NCBI GenBank assembly: GCA_947455725.1
Contig: CANGPL010000016.1
Span: 1 to 51,992 of the forward strand
Direction: 5' to 3'
Source: Hyphomicrobiales bacterium
GTDB lineage: Bacteria; Pseudomonadota; Alphaproteobacteria; Rhizobiales; Beijerinckiaceae
Length of the DNA: 51,992 nt
Shown: one piece after another, positions 25,548 through 34,175 of the stretch
Layout: each line of letters begins with the position of its first letter
Numbering within the stretch: the first letter of the stretch is position 1
Position numbers and translations under genes: made by a program
The notes under the pieces: model-generated
The model's input: only the letters and a program-made list of their open reading frames with translations
The model's database searches: none
Told to the model about the DNA's origin: nothing

Positions 25548-27848
25548 TTATGCCGCTTTTTCCAAAGGCGCATCGAGCCGAATGGGTAATCTCACAAGGA
25601 CGGTCGTTCCCGATCCTTCGGTTGATCTTATGGTAAGTGTGCCACCATGTAATTCGGTAAACGATCGTGCAATCGCAAGACCTAAGCCTGCACCTTCTGT
25701 AGGCTTTCGAGCGTCAAGCTCAACCCATTCAAAAGGTCGCCCTAATTTTGCCAGCGCTTCTTTCGGAATACCAATTCCATTATCCTCAACATAGAGGTTT
25801 ACGGCGCCAGATACTTCACGAGCGGTAACGGTAATACGGCCACCCTCAGGCGTGAATTTTATGGCATTCGAAATCAAATGCGAAATGATACGCTCAATTG
25901 CCCGTTGATCAGCCATCAGTGGCGTTTCGGCCGAAAGATTTGCAATAATCTTTTGTGACTTTGCTTCGGCATCGGCTGTCATATGATCAATCGTTGCTTG
26001 CGCAATATCGTTGAGAATGAGCGGACGCTTATTGATTCTGATCCGACCTGCTTCAAGCTCCGCCATATCTAAAATATCGGCAATAATCGTCAGTAGTGCC
26101 TGACCGCTGCGTGAAATATCATGGCTGTAATCCTTATATTTTGGATGACCAAGGGAGCCATAGATTTCAGCATCCATGATTTCCGCGAAGCCGAGAATAG
26201 CGTTTAACGGCGTTCTAAGTTCATGACTCATTTTTGCAAGAAATTCTGATTTCGCTCTGTTTGCACTCTCGGCTTCGGCCTTTTGCTCAAGATACCGTTC
26301 GGCCAAGCGTGACAACTGTTCAGCCTGTGTTTCCAGCGTCAAGCGCGAGCGGCGCAAATCTGAAATGGTTGCCGTCAGTTTCCGCTCAGATTCCAAGAAG
26401 CGCTGCTCTTCCGTCTTAAGAGCGGTGATGTCCGTGCCAACAGATACATAACCTCCATCTTTTGTACGACGCTCATTGACTTGCAGCCAACGTCCTTCTG
26501 GTAAAAGCATTTCATAGCTTTTCGCGCCGTTCTCTTCATCGCTGCCGTATTCACGGCGTATTTGCGGGATGAAATGCGCGAGATATGGCTTTAATGCTTC
26601 ATAGGGCGTACCGCGCCGAGTGAGTTCTGCCGGTAGATAATGCAAGTCCTGAAATTTTGAATTGCACATAACCAGTCGATTATCAGAGTCCCATAACACA
26701 AACGCTTCGCCGATTGTTTCAATTGCATCATGAAGGCGAAGATCTGCGGTGGCCCGCTCGGCGGCCGTACGGCGTTGTTCCGTTATGTCGACGACAATAC
26801 CGACAAGATGGGATGACCGCGTTGCATCATCAAAAATTAATTCGGCACGTGCACGTACCCATACCCATTCTTGATTGGCGTCAAGAATTCTGAAGGCGTG
26901 ATCAATGGTGTTGGTTTGATCGGAGGCTAGTTGATCGGCGATTGTATATAAATCGCGATCGTCAGGATGGACACGACTATTCACCTCGCCAAAGGATAGA
27001 AACTCAGCTTGGCGCTTTAGTCCCAACATGTCGTACATGGAGTCCGACCAATAGATCGTACCGCGTGCGATATCCCAGTCCCATAATCCGCAGCGTCCGC
27101 GATTAAGCGCGAGATCAAGACGCTCACGAACTTTATCTACGATAACGTCCGACTGTCTAACGCGGTAGGCCTGCCAAAAATAGGCAAGGCTGAGACCTAA
27201 GATCGTTAGGAGCGAAGCAATCAAAATAATGAGCAAAGAAGATGAACGCTTATGCCACAAAGAGATATTCTGATCGATGGGTGTAATTAGCGCTAGTTCA
27301 CCAAACGGTGCAGGTAAGCGCGTGATGGACAGTAGTGCGCGACTACCCTTATGTTCAACAATACTTGAAACGACGCCGAACGGTGTATTAGAAAATTTTG
27401 ATAGGTCGAAGGTAGTTGCATAAGCAGGACTTGACGCGTCATTTGGCAATAGGGCCTTCATGATCCCGTTTGAGTCCGTCATGACGATGATGCGACCAGA
27501 TGCAATTAATTGAGCTGGTATTGCGGCCATCAAAATGGCTTGAGGGTTTTCGATCGCCGTCTGATTGCGTTCGCTGATGGTTCTAATAATCTCATCGCGC
27601 GAAAGGGCGGCAGTCAAATCAGATTCGTTAGCAAGGGCGTTAATAGCGTCAATTTGAGAGGTCTGAATCTCCAACCAAGCTGATGCGCCAATAATGAAGA
27701 CAACTAAGACAAGAAGGGCTGGTACCAATTTACGAAGCCAAGGCTCTGCAGCCATAATTTTCGAATAGGCTGGATGCGCAACGGAGCGAGCCATTCCCTG
27801 AATCGTAGCCGCACGCGACTGCGTGCTGGCCGTGTGCGCACGAGCCAT
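25548..27848 (-). CDS. pleC: Multi-PAS sensor histidine kinase, PleC-like
   Basis: A 766-residue kinase/phosphatase. It has a membrane helix near residues 41-59, an extracytoplasmic sensor domain to about 203, a second helix near 204-226, a PAS domain with PAC at about 245-360 (SRVHPDDRD, GIVVDITEQR), a second PAS at about 370-480 (ETIGEAFVLWDSDNRLVMCN), a coiled coil, HisKA with His542 in KMSHELRTPLNAILGFAE, and HATPase (HLISNAIKFTP, DNGIGIP, GAGLGLAI). In rhizobia the kinase next to glnE is PleC, which controls the cell-cycle regulators DivK and PleD; orthology here rests on position and domain pattern. The second of two adjacent ATGs has the better spacing to AGAGG. Confidence 0.72.
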   Translation of the reverse strand: MARAHTASTQSRAATIQGMARSVAHPAYSKIMAAEPWLRKLVPALLVLVVFIIGASAWLEIQTSQIDAINALANESDLTAALSRDEIIRTISERNQTAIENPQAILMAAIPAQLIASGRIIVMTDSNGIMKALLPNDASSPAYATTFDLSKFSNTPFGVVSSIVEHKGSRALLSITRLPAPFGELALITPIDQNISLWHKRSSSLLIILIASLLTILGLSLAYFWQAYRVRQSDVIVDKVRERLDLALNRGRCGLWDWDIARGTIYWSDSMYDMLGLKRQAEFLSFGEVNSRVHPDDRDLYTIADQLASDQTNTIDHAFRILDANQEWVWVRARAELIFDDATRSSHLVGIVVDITEQRRTAAERATADLRLHDAIETIGEAFVLWDSDNRLVMCNSKFQDLHYLPAELTRRGTPYEALKPYLAHFIPQIRREYGSDEENGAKSYEMLLPEGRWLQVNERRTKDGGYVSVGTDITALKTEEQRFLESERKLTATISDLRRSRLTLETQAEQLSRLAERYLEQKAEAESANRAKSEFLAKMSHELRTPLNAILGFAEIMDAEIYGSLGHPKYKDYSHDISRSGQALLTIIADILDMAELEAGRIRINKRPLILNDIAQATIDHMTADAEAKSQKIIANLSAETPLMADQRAIERIISHLISNAIKFTPEGGRITVTAREVSGAVNLYVEDNGIGIPKEALAKLGRPFEWVELDARKPTEGAGLGLAIARSFTELHGGTLTIRSTEGSGTTVLVRLPIRLDAPLEKAA

Positions 27849-27969
27849 CATTAACCTCTTTGGCTTCTAAAACTTAATAAAACCAAGGAGTACTGCCGTC
27901 AGTCCCCTTCGAATCAGTGCGATAAGAATCGCCTTCAAGTGATTTGTCTAGAGGTTAATAAAGTATTGT

Positions 27970-27993
27970 TAGGATTTTTTTTATGAAATCCTA
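27970..27993. repeat. Perfect 8-base inverted repeat between pepN and the PleC-like gene
   Basis: TAGGATTT at 27970-27977 and AAATCCTA at 27986-27993 form an 8-base-pair stem with an 8-base loop. It lies in the 180-base AT-rich gap upstream of the kinase gene, which is otherwise featureless to me. No T-run follows on either strand. It may be an operator for the minus-strand kinase gene. Confidence 0.35.
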
Positions 27994-28031
27994 CAATTTA
28001 GCCATGCCGTGTATGCTTCTGACTCAAAAAG

Positions 28032-30668
28032 TTAATTTTCCGCGAGCGTGCGTGTAACGATATCGCCAACATCGGGCGAGAGTAAATCTTGCCTCTCTAT
28101 CGTTCGTAACGCAGCTTCAGCGAGTGAACGGCGCCCAGGTTCTAACGAACGCCATGATTTAAAGGCTCCTAAAATCCGAGCGGCAACTTGAGGATTCGAA
28201 CGATCCGTATCAATCACGATGCGTGAAATGAATTCATAACCAGCGCCATCTTTACGGTTAAACTGAGATAGATTTGCTGCAGCGAATGAGCCGACCAAGG
28301 AACGAAGCCTATTAGGATTGCGCATTGAAAAGCCAGGGTGCGCCATAAGTGTCTTTACGCGTTCTAACGTTCCGTATTCGGGGATTGTAGCTTGAAGCGA
28401 GAACCATTTGTCGAGCACAAGCGGATCATTGCCATAGATTTGCGCAAAATGATCGAGTGCTTCCTCACGGGCATCTCCCGGATGCTGTGCAATGATTGAA
28501 AGGGCAGCAAACCGATCAGTCATATTGTCAGCAGTATGATATTGCTCAAATGTTAATTGCAGTCCGGTGTCTGGCTTTCCCGCTGAAAGGATATCGAGTA
28601 GTGCGTTACGAAGCGAGCGCCGACCAGCGCTTTCAGCATCTGGGCGATAGCTTTCGGTCGAGCTAAGCTTTTCGCATAGCTCTCGGATCTGTTCGCCGAC
28701 TTTTGTACCGATAAAGCGCTTCAATTGTATGCGAGAATCCCTAATTGCGTCGGGCTCGATATTCGATCCTATTTCCCGTGCAATGTCGCTTTCGCCAGGC
28801 AAGGTGAGCAATTGAGCAATAAAGGCATGATCGAGGCCCTTAAGCACGTGAGATAAAGCCTCTGCAAAGCGTAGGTCAAACTCGGGCTTCTCATCTGCTC
28901 GAATTTGCTCAGTACCCGCTATCAATAGCTTTAAAGCATAGCCTTGGGCTGCCTGCCACCGATTGAATGAGTCTCGATCATGGGCAAGCAGAATAAGGCG
29001 ATCATCGTCTGAGATATCTGTCTTTAAGATGACGGGCGCAGAAAATTCTCTTAGCGCCGACAGAATTGGCTTTGAATTGACATCAGTAAATATGATTTCA
29101 GCATTCTTCTGGTCGAGGACAAACACGTTATTTTGAAAATTTGGATGGGACGAATGGAGCACCATTTCGCTCCCTTGAGGATTTAAAAATCCCATCGCAA
29201 TTGGAATGACCATCGGCACCTTATTAGCTTGTCCCGGGGTAGGGGGCGTTGTTTGCTCAAAGGTCACACGATAGATGCCCGTATTGGGATCGTACAATTC
29301 AGATACGCTAACATGAGGCGTCCCAGCTTGTTCATACCATTTTGAAAAATGAGATAAATCTCGTTTGGTAACTTCGGAAAAGCAAGCGAGAAATTCTTCA
29401 ATTGTTGCGGCGGTTCCGTCGCAGCGCGATAAATACAGCGCCATCCCTTCCCGGAAATTCTTTTCGCCGATCAGTATCTTTAACATGCGGATAATTTCCG
29501 CGCCTTTTTCATAAACGGTTGGCGTGTAGAAATTATTGATCTCGCGATATTCCGTCGGCCTGACGGGATGTGCCAGTGGACCAGAATCTTCCGTAAATTG
29601 CTGCGAGCGAAGAGTTTTTACATCGGCAATACGCTTGACAGCGCGTGATCTTTCGTCGGCACTAAATTCTTGATCCCGATAAACGGTCAAACCTTCTTTT
29701 AGACAAAGTTGGAACCAATCTCGGCACGTAATTCGATTACCTGTCCAGTTGTGAAAATACTCGTGGGCAATAATGGCTTCTATATTAGCATAGTCGACAT
29801 CGGTTGCTGTATCAGGGCTCGCCAAAACATATTTATCGTTAAATATGTTCAAGCCCTTATTTTCCATCGCGCCCATATTGAAATCTGAGACGGCAACAAT
29901 ATTGAAAACATCAAGATCATATTCGCAGCCAAATATCTCTTCGTCCCATTGCATCGAACGAATAAGCGCATCGAGTGCATAGGACGCGCGGTTTTCCTTT
30001 CCGCTCTCGACAAAGATTCCAAGTGCAACTTCTCGACCGGAGCGTGTGGTAAAGGATCCACCTACTTTCCCCAAATTCCCCGCGACCATTGCAAAAAGGT
30101 AGGAAGGTTTCGGGTGCGGATCGTGCCAGACCGCATAATGCCAGCCATCGGTCAAATCGCCAGCTTCCGTTTGATTGCCATTCCCGAGCAGGATAGGCGC
30201 GTCAGCCTTACGGGCGACAATCCGTGTCGTGTAGACCGCCATTACATCCGGACGATCAAGGAAGTAGGTAATACGTCGAAATCCTTCAGCCTCGCATTGC
30301 GTACAGTAAATACCCGACGATTTATAAAGGCCCATGAGCTGCGTATTTGCGGCGGGATCAAGTCGCGTAATAACTGTAAGCGTAAATGCGGTATTTGGTG
30401 TTTCACGCAGTATCAGCGTTTTTCTACCAATGGTGTAGGCTGAGACCGGCAGTGGGATACCATCGATCGCAATGCTCTCAAGCACCAATTCATCACCATC
30501 TAATACCAAGGAGCCGGCCTTGCCATTAGGGTTCACTCGAAAGGACGTATTCGCAACAACGCGCGTCTGGCTATCATCAAGTGTCACATCAAGATGGACT
30601 TCATCGATGAGCCAATCGGGGCTTTGATAGTCCGATAGGCGGATCACTTGGGAAATATCGGTGCGCAT
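28032..30668 (-). CDS. pepN: Aminopeptidase N (M1 alanyl aminopeptidase)
   Basis: An 878-residue zinc metallopeptidase that trims N-terminal residues from peptides in the cytoplasm. The substrate-recognition motif GAMEN is at residues 266-270. Zinc ligands are His302 and His306 (HEYFHNW) with Glu325, and Glu303 is the catalytic base. The N-terminal beta domain begins IRLSDYQSPDWLIDEVHLDV, and the C-terminal helical domain reaches the end. Length matches E. coli PepN. AAAGG precedes the ATG at 30668. No signal peptide is seen. Confidence 0.95.
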   Translation of the reverse strand: MRTDISQVIRLSDYQSPDWLIDEVHLDVTLDDSQTRVVANTSFRVNPNGKAGSLVLDGDELVLESIAIDGIPLPVSAYTIGRKTLILRETPNTAFTLTVITRLDPAANTQLMGLYKSSGIYCTQCEAEGFRRITYFLDRPDVMAVYTTRIVARKADAPILLGNGNQTEAGDLTDGWHYAVWHDPHPKPSYLFAMVAGNLGKVGGSFTTRSGREVALGIFVESGKENRASYALDALIRSMQWDEEIFGCEYDLDVFNIVAVSDFNMGAMENKGLNIFNDKYVLASPDTATDVDYANIEAIIAHEYFHNWTGNRITCRDWFQLCLKEGLTVYRDQEFSADERSRAVKRIADVKTLRSQQFTEDSGPLAHPVRPTEYREINNFYTPTVYEKGAEIIRMLKILIGEKNFREGMALYLSRCDGTAATIEEFLACFSEVTKRDLSHFSKWYEQAGTPHVSVSELYDPNTGIYRVTFEQTTPPTPGQANKVPMVIPIAMGFLNPQGSEMVLHSSHPNFQNNVFVLDQKNAEIIFTDVNSKPILSALREFSAPVILKTDISDDDRLILLAHDRDSFNRWQAAQGYALKLLIAGTEQIRADEKPEFDLRFAEALSHVLKGLDHAFIAQLLTLPGESDIAREIGSNIEPDAIRDSRIQLKRFIGTKVGEQIRELCEKLSSTESYRPDAESAGRRSLRNALLDILSAGKPDTGLQLTFEQYHTADNMTDRFAALSIIAQHPGDAREEALDHFAQIYGNDPLVLDKWFSLQATIPEYGTLERVKTLMAHPGFSMRNPNRLRSLVGSFAAANLSQFNRKDGAGYEFISRIVIDTDRSNPQVAARILGAFKSWRSLEPGRRSLAEAALRTIERQDLLSPDVGDIVTRTLAEN

Positions 30669-30742
30669 CGCGTGACCTTTTAGTTAAACTTAAATTTCGA
30701 TTTTGGAAGTGTTAAACGATTGCGAGATGGTAATTAGTCATT

Positions 30743-32110
30743 TTACCGGACTGGTTCAGTGTGGCTTACAATCCTCAAAATGTCAGGACTTTCCTTGCGA
30801 ACCCGATGTTCTAACTGATCAACAGCATCGTGAACGATTGTTACTTCAAGATTGGGGTCCACCCGGCAGTGATAATTAACGATTAGTCCATGATCGGTTG
30901 CTCGAACCCGCACATTGTGAATATCTGTTATTGTTTGGCTTCTGAGCGCATTTTCGATAAGCGATTTAGCAACGAGTTGACGCCGATCTTCTTCAACATC
31001 ACGGCCAATCATACTTGATATCACTAATGGCTCGATGTGCGTTTCAACTTCCGTTTCCAACCCAAGTTCTTCCTGAATTGCGTTTTCAAGTTGGCTCGCG
31101 ATTGCGTGGGCGTCGCCCAAAGACATTTTGCCGTCAACTTCCAAGTCAAGGCTCACTGATAATTTACCGCTAATTTCCTGAACAGTTACGTGATGAACCG
31201 GAAGTCGCCGACGCGCAGCGATAATAATAACGCGTTCAAGGATTGTTTCTTCGTCAAGTGTCACGGGCGTGGATGTTACGGTTATGTTGGCGTCAGAGAA
31301 TACCGTCCTTATTGCAGAGGTGATCGCATTTTTTAGCGCGCCTACACGATCAAACGACATCGATCGCGCGACACTCACTTCAATTTCAACAAACAGATCG
31401 GCGCCCGCTTGCCGTACTTTTACATCCTCAACGCGGACAACGCCTGGTACCGCGGTCACAAGCTCTTTGATTTGGCTTGCGGAGCCGGATGGCGCCCGAT
31501 CTAATAGTGTATTCAACGTTCTTTGTGCCAAGCGATAGCCGGCGATTGCGATAAAAATTGAGACGCCAATGGCAACGAATGCATCGGCTTGCGGAAACCC
31601 GAAGGCCGAGGCGCCTAGCGCAAATAGTACGAGCACTGAATTAACTAAATCGGAGGAAAAATGCAGAGCGTCGGCAGCCAATGCTTCGCTATTCGTCTCG
31701 TTTGCTACGCGCTTTAGCGTGATATACCGCCACGCATCAATTGCTATCGACAGAACCAAGACGACGATTGCAAACCAATGAACCTGAATAGTTGATTGCG
31801 CTTCCCAAAGCCGCCTTATCCCTTCGATTGCTACCGCACCCGACAAAAGAAACAGAAAGGCTGTTTCGACCAACGCAGCAATTGATTCGATCTTCCCGTG
31901 CCCGTAATGGTGCTCTTCATCCGCGGGCTTTGATGCCGCGCGAATGGCCAGCCAGGTCATGGTAGTGGCGGCCACGTCCAAGAGGCTATGAGCCGCGTCT
32001 GAAATGAGCGCTAATGAGCCCGTTGCTAGCCCGGCCCAACCCTTTCCGAGCGTGATGATAACGCTGGCGGCAATTGAGGAGAGGGCGGCATTTTCCTTGG
32101 CATTTGACAT
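30743..32110 (-). CDS. Cation diffusion facilitator with three tandem C-terminal dimerization-like repeats
   Basis: A 455-residue metal efflux protein. The N-terminal 205 residues hold six membrane helices. The metal site shows the zinc-type HDHD pattern: His41 and Asp45 in DAAHSLLD, His150 and Asp154 in ALHFSSD. The cytoplasmic tail is about 250 residues, against 80-90 in YiiP-like proteins. It contains three similar units, near 221-285, 303-362 and 394-453, each with an alternating strand, a helix and a final strand. The last two end in HIEPLV and HTEPVR. Zinc, iron, cobalt or nickel export across the inner membrane is likely; specificity cannot be read from sequence. AAGGA lies 8 bases before the ATG. 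Confidence 0.85.
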   Translation of the reverse strand: MSNAKENAALSSIAASVIITLGKGWAGLATGSLALISDAAHSLLDVAATTMTWLAIRAASKPADEEHHYGHGKIESIAALVETAFLFLLSGAVAIEGIRRLWEAQSTIQVHWFAIVVLVLSIAIDAWRYITLKRVANETNSEALAADALHFSSDLVNSVLVLFALGASAFGFPQADAFVAIGVSIFIAIAGYRLAQRTLNTLLDRAPSGSASQIKELVTAVPGVVRVEDVKVRQAGADLFVEIEVSVARSMSFDRVGALKNAITSAIRTVFSDANITVTSTPVTLDEETILERVIIIAARRRLPVHHVTVQEISGKLSVSLDLEVDGKMSLGDAHAIASQLENAIQEELGLETEVETHIEPLVISSMIGRDVEEDRRQLVAKSLIENALRSQTITDIHNVRVRATDHGLIVNYHCRVDPNLEVTIVHDAVDQLEHRVRKESPDILRIVSHTEPVR

Positions 32111-32270
32111 CGTGCAATCCTTTTATTCCGATCGGGCCTAGCTGGCTCCGACTTGCTCGTCAACGGTGGGCATAGCTGAAATAATCCTTCCTTTATATGA
32201 CATAGGTCTTGCCACGGCGTGGTGTGCCGTCCATGTTGCAGCGAAATTTTCGTATTTGGGAGGCTTAGCC

Positions 32271-32714
32271 ATGATGTCATATCTTCATACGATGGTGCGC
32301 GTCGGAAACATCGAGCAATCGCTTGATTTTTATTGCAAAAAGATGGGCCTCGTCGAAGTTCGTCGCTCGGAGAATGAAAAAGGTCGCTTTACTCTCATTT
32401 TCTTGGTTGCTCCAGGCGACGTGGAGTCCTTCTCTAAAAATATGGCTCCCGCGCTCGAATTGACCTATAACTGGGACGAGCACGAGTATAGCGGTGGCCG
32501 AAATTTTGGCCATTTGGCCTATTGCGTGGATAATATTCACGAATATTGCCAAAATCTCATGGAAAAAGGCGTCGTGATTAACCGCCCGCCGCGGGATGGT
32601 CGTATGGCATTTATCAAGTCTCCAGACGGTATTTCATTTGAAATTCTGCAGCGCGGCGAGGCGCTTCCCCTATCTGAACCTTGGATTTCGATGCCCAATA
32701 CCGGAACATGGTAA
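32271..32714 (+). CDS. gloA: Lactoylglutathione lyase (glyoxalase I)
   Basis: A 147-residue cytoplasmic enzyme that isomerises the methylglyoxal-glutathione adduct to lactoylglutathione. The four metal ligands are visible: His6 (LHTMVRV), Glu63 (ALELTYNW), His81 (FGHLAYCV) and Glu124 (SFEILQ). The motifs SLDFYCKKMGLVEVRR and DGRMAFIKSPDG are typical of the nickel-dependent type. GGGAGG at 32258-32263 lies 7 bases before the ATG at 32271. The gene diverges from the cation-efflux gene across a 160-base promoter gap and is followed 20 bases later by galM. Confidence 0.95.
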   Translation: MMSYLHTMVRVGNIEQSLDFYCKKMGLVEVRRSENEKGRFTLIFLVAPGDVESFSKNMAPALELTYNWDEHEYSGGRNFGHLAYCVDNIHEYCQNLMEKGVVINRPPRDGRMAFIKSPDGISFEILQRGEALPLSEPWISMPNTGTW

Positions 32715-32734
32715 AGTAAATTGCGGTTAGCTGG

Positions 32735-33757
32735 ATGAGTGCAACGACCATGATCGAATTCGGCAAAGTGAATGGAACGACGGTCCATGAGGTTACGCTC
32801 CGAAATAAATCGGGCGCAGAGGCCAAAATCCTATCATGGGGCGCTGTTCTTCGAGATTTTATGGTGCCTTGGAAAGGGCAGCAGCAGCGCGTTGTTTTGG
32901 GTTTAGAAACGCTAGAAGATTATATCGCTCACTCACCGCACCTTGGCGCCTTGGCCGGACGTTTTGCAAACCGTATCCGGGACGGGCGTTTTTCGATTGA
33001 TGGCGTATCGTATCAGCTCGAACAGAATTTTCTGGGAAAACACAGTCTCCATGGCGGTGCGTCTGGATTTGGCCAAAGAGTTTGGAATTTGGCGCATTAT
33101 GATGAGACTTCGGTAACTCTGGTCTTGTTTTCGCCTGCGGGCGATGGCGGGTATCCGGGTAATTTAACGGTCACCTGTCGCTACAGCCTTACTGAGCTTG
33201 CAACCATCCGGACAGAATTAACGGCCACCACGGATGCGCCAACGATCATCAATCTCGCGCTCCATTCTTATTATAATTTGGATGGGTCTGATGATATTTT
33301 AGACCATGAATTGATGTTACCGGCCGATTTTATTTCCTGCCTGGATGGCGAGCTCATTCCGACCGGGGAAATAAAACAAGTTTCTGGAACGGCTTATGAT
33401 TTCCGCTCGCCAAGACCAATTAGACACCTTGATTCCAATGGCAGGCATTTTCCTTACGATCAGAATTTTATCTTGAATGAGCCCGGTCCGGGACTACGGC
33501 ATGCAGCGACCGTGAGTTCTCCCAAAAACGGCTTGTCGATGCATGTATTCACGACGGAACCATGCATTCAATTCTATGATGCCGTGAACCTAGTCGTTCC
33601 TGTGCCGGGTCTTGGAGGTCAACGATTAAAACCTCATTCAGGATTTTGTCTTGAACCGCAAACGGTGCCTAACAGTCCGAATATTGCTCACTTTCCAAGT
33701 TCTATCTTGCGTCCGGACCAAATTTACCGACAAATTACAGAGTATCGTTTCGGATAG
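32735..33757 (+). CDS. galM: Aldose 1-epimerase (mutarotase)
   Basis: A 340-residue mutarotase that interconverts alpha and beta anomers of sugars. Family motifs are GALAGRFANRIRDGRF near residues 67-82, the histidines in KHSLHGGASGFG and NLALHSYYNLDG (catalytic acid), and the catalytic base in FTTEPCIQFYDA. The C-terminal end KPHSGFCLEPQTVPNSPN is typical. ATG 32735 begins a short non-conserved leader and ATG 32750 is an alternative. It follows gloA closely and may share its transcript. A hairpin separates it from the purine genes. Confidence 0.92.
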   Translation: MSATTMIEFGKVNGTTVHEVTLRNKSGAEAKILSWGAVLRDFMVPWKGQQQRVVLGLETLEDYIAHSPHLGALAGRFANRIRDGRFSIDGVSYQLEQNFLGKHSLHGGASGFGQRVWNLAHYDETSVTLVLFSPAGDGGYPGNLTVTCRYSLTELATIRTELTATTDAPTIINLALHSYYNLDGSDDILDHELMLPADFISCLDGELIPTGEIKQVSGTAYDFRSPRPIRHLDSNGRHFPYDQNFILNEPGPGLRHAATVSSPKNGLSMHVFTTEPCIQFYDAVNLVVPVPGLGGQRLKPHSGFCLEPQTVPNSPNIAHFPSSILRPDQIYRQITEYRFG

Positions 33758-33760
33758 AAT

Positions 33761-33797
33761 AATGGGACCGGGTAATGTTGTTTTACCTTATCCCATT
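33761..33797. repeat. Two-tier hairpin between galM and the purine operon
   Basis: AATGGGA (33761-33767) pairs with TCCCATT (33791-33797). A symmetric 3x3 internal loop and an inner stem GGTAA/TTACC (33771-33775 and 33783-33787) close on a 7-base loop. It begins 4 bases after galM and lies 34 bases before uraH. There is no T-run on the plus strand. On the minus strand AATGGGA is preceded by GCC and also lacks a T-run. It could be a weak terminator or a regulatory leader for the purine genes. Confidence 0.45.
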
Positions 33798-33830
33798 GGC
33801 AGGTACGTTATTTAGGTCAGGACATAATTT

Positions 33831-34172
33831 ATGAAACTTACAACGCATGTTTTGGATACCGCGCATGGACGTCCGGCATCGGGGTTGAGCCTAACGCTGA
33901 CCCGACTTTCCGACGGTAAGCTCTTAAAACATGCGGTTACGAATTCGGACGGGCGTGTCGACGGGCCTTTGCTCGATGGGGATGAATTTCAATTTGGGGC
34001 CTATGAGCTCCTGTTCAATGTAGCTGATTATTTCAGAAATTTGGGCATTCCACTTCCTGATCCGGCATTTTTGGATCAAGTCCCCATTCGCTTCGGCATT
34101 TCTGAAATGCGTCATTACCATGTCCCGTTGCTGGTCTCACCCTTCAGTTTCTCGACCTACCGGGGGAGTTAG
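33831..34172 (+). CDS. uraH: 5-hydroxyisourate hydrolase
   Basis: A 113-residue transthyretin-like enzyme that opens 5-hydroxyisourate, the product of urate oxidation, to OHCU. Active-site features are His6 ([10 protein letters not shown]), the arginine in VPIRFGI, His in RHYHVPLL and the invariant C-terminal YRGS. It is normal in length and has no signal peptide. It is first in a run of purine catabolic genes and ends 3 bases before xdhA. Confidence 0.95.
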   Translation: MKLTTHVLDTAHGRPASGLSLTLTRLSDGKLLKHAVTNSDGRVDGPLLDGDEFQFGAYELLFNVADYFRNLGIPLPDPAFLDQVPIRFGISEMRHYHVPLLVSPFSFSTYRGS

Positions 34173-34175
34173 CCG

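Noticed and set aside
29949..30443. Plus-strand open frame of 164 codons opposite pepN
   Set aside because: Antisense shadow of a highly conserved enzyme, with no domain.
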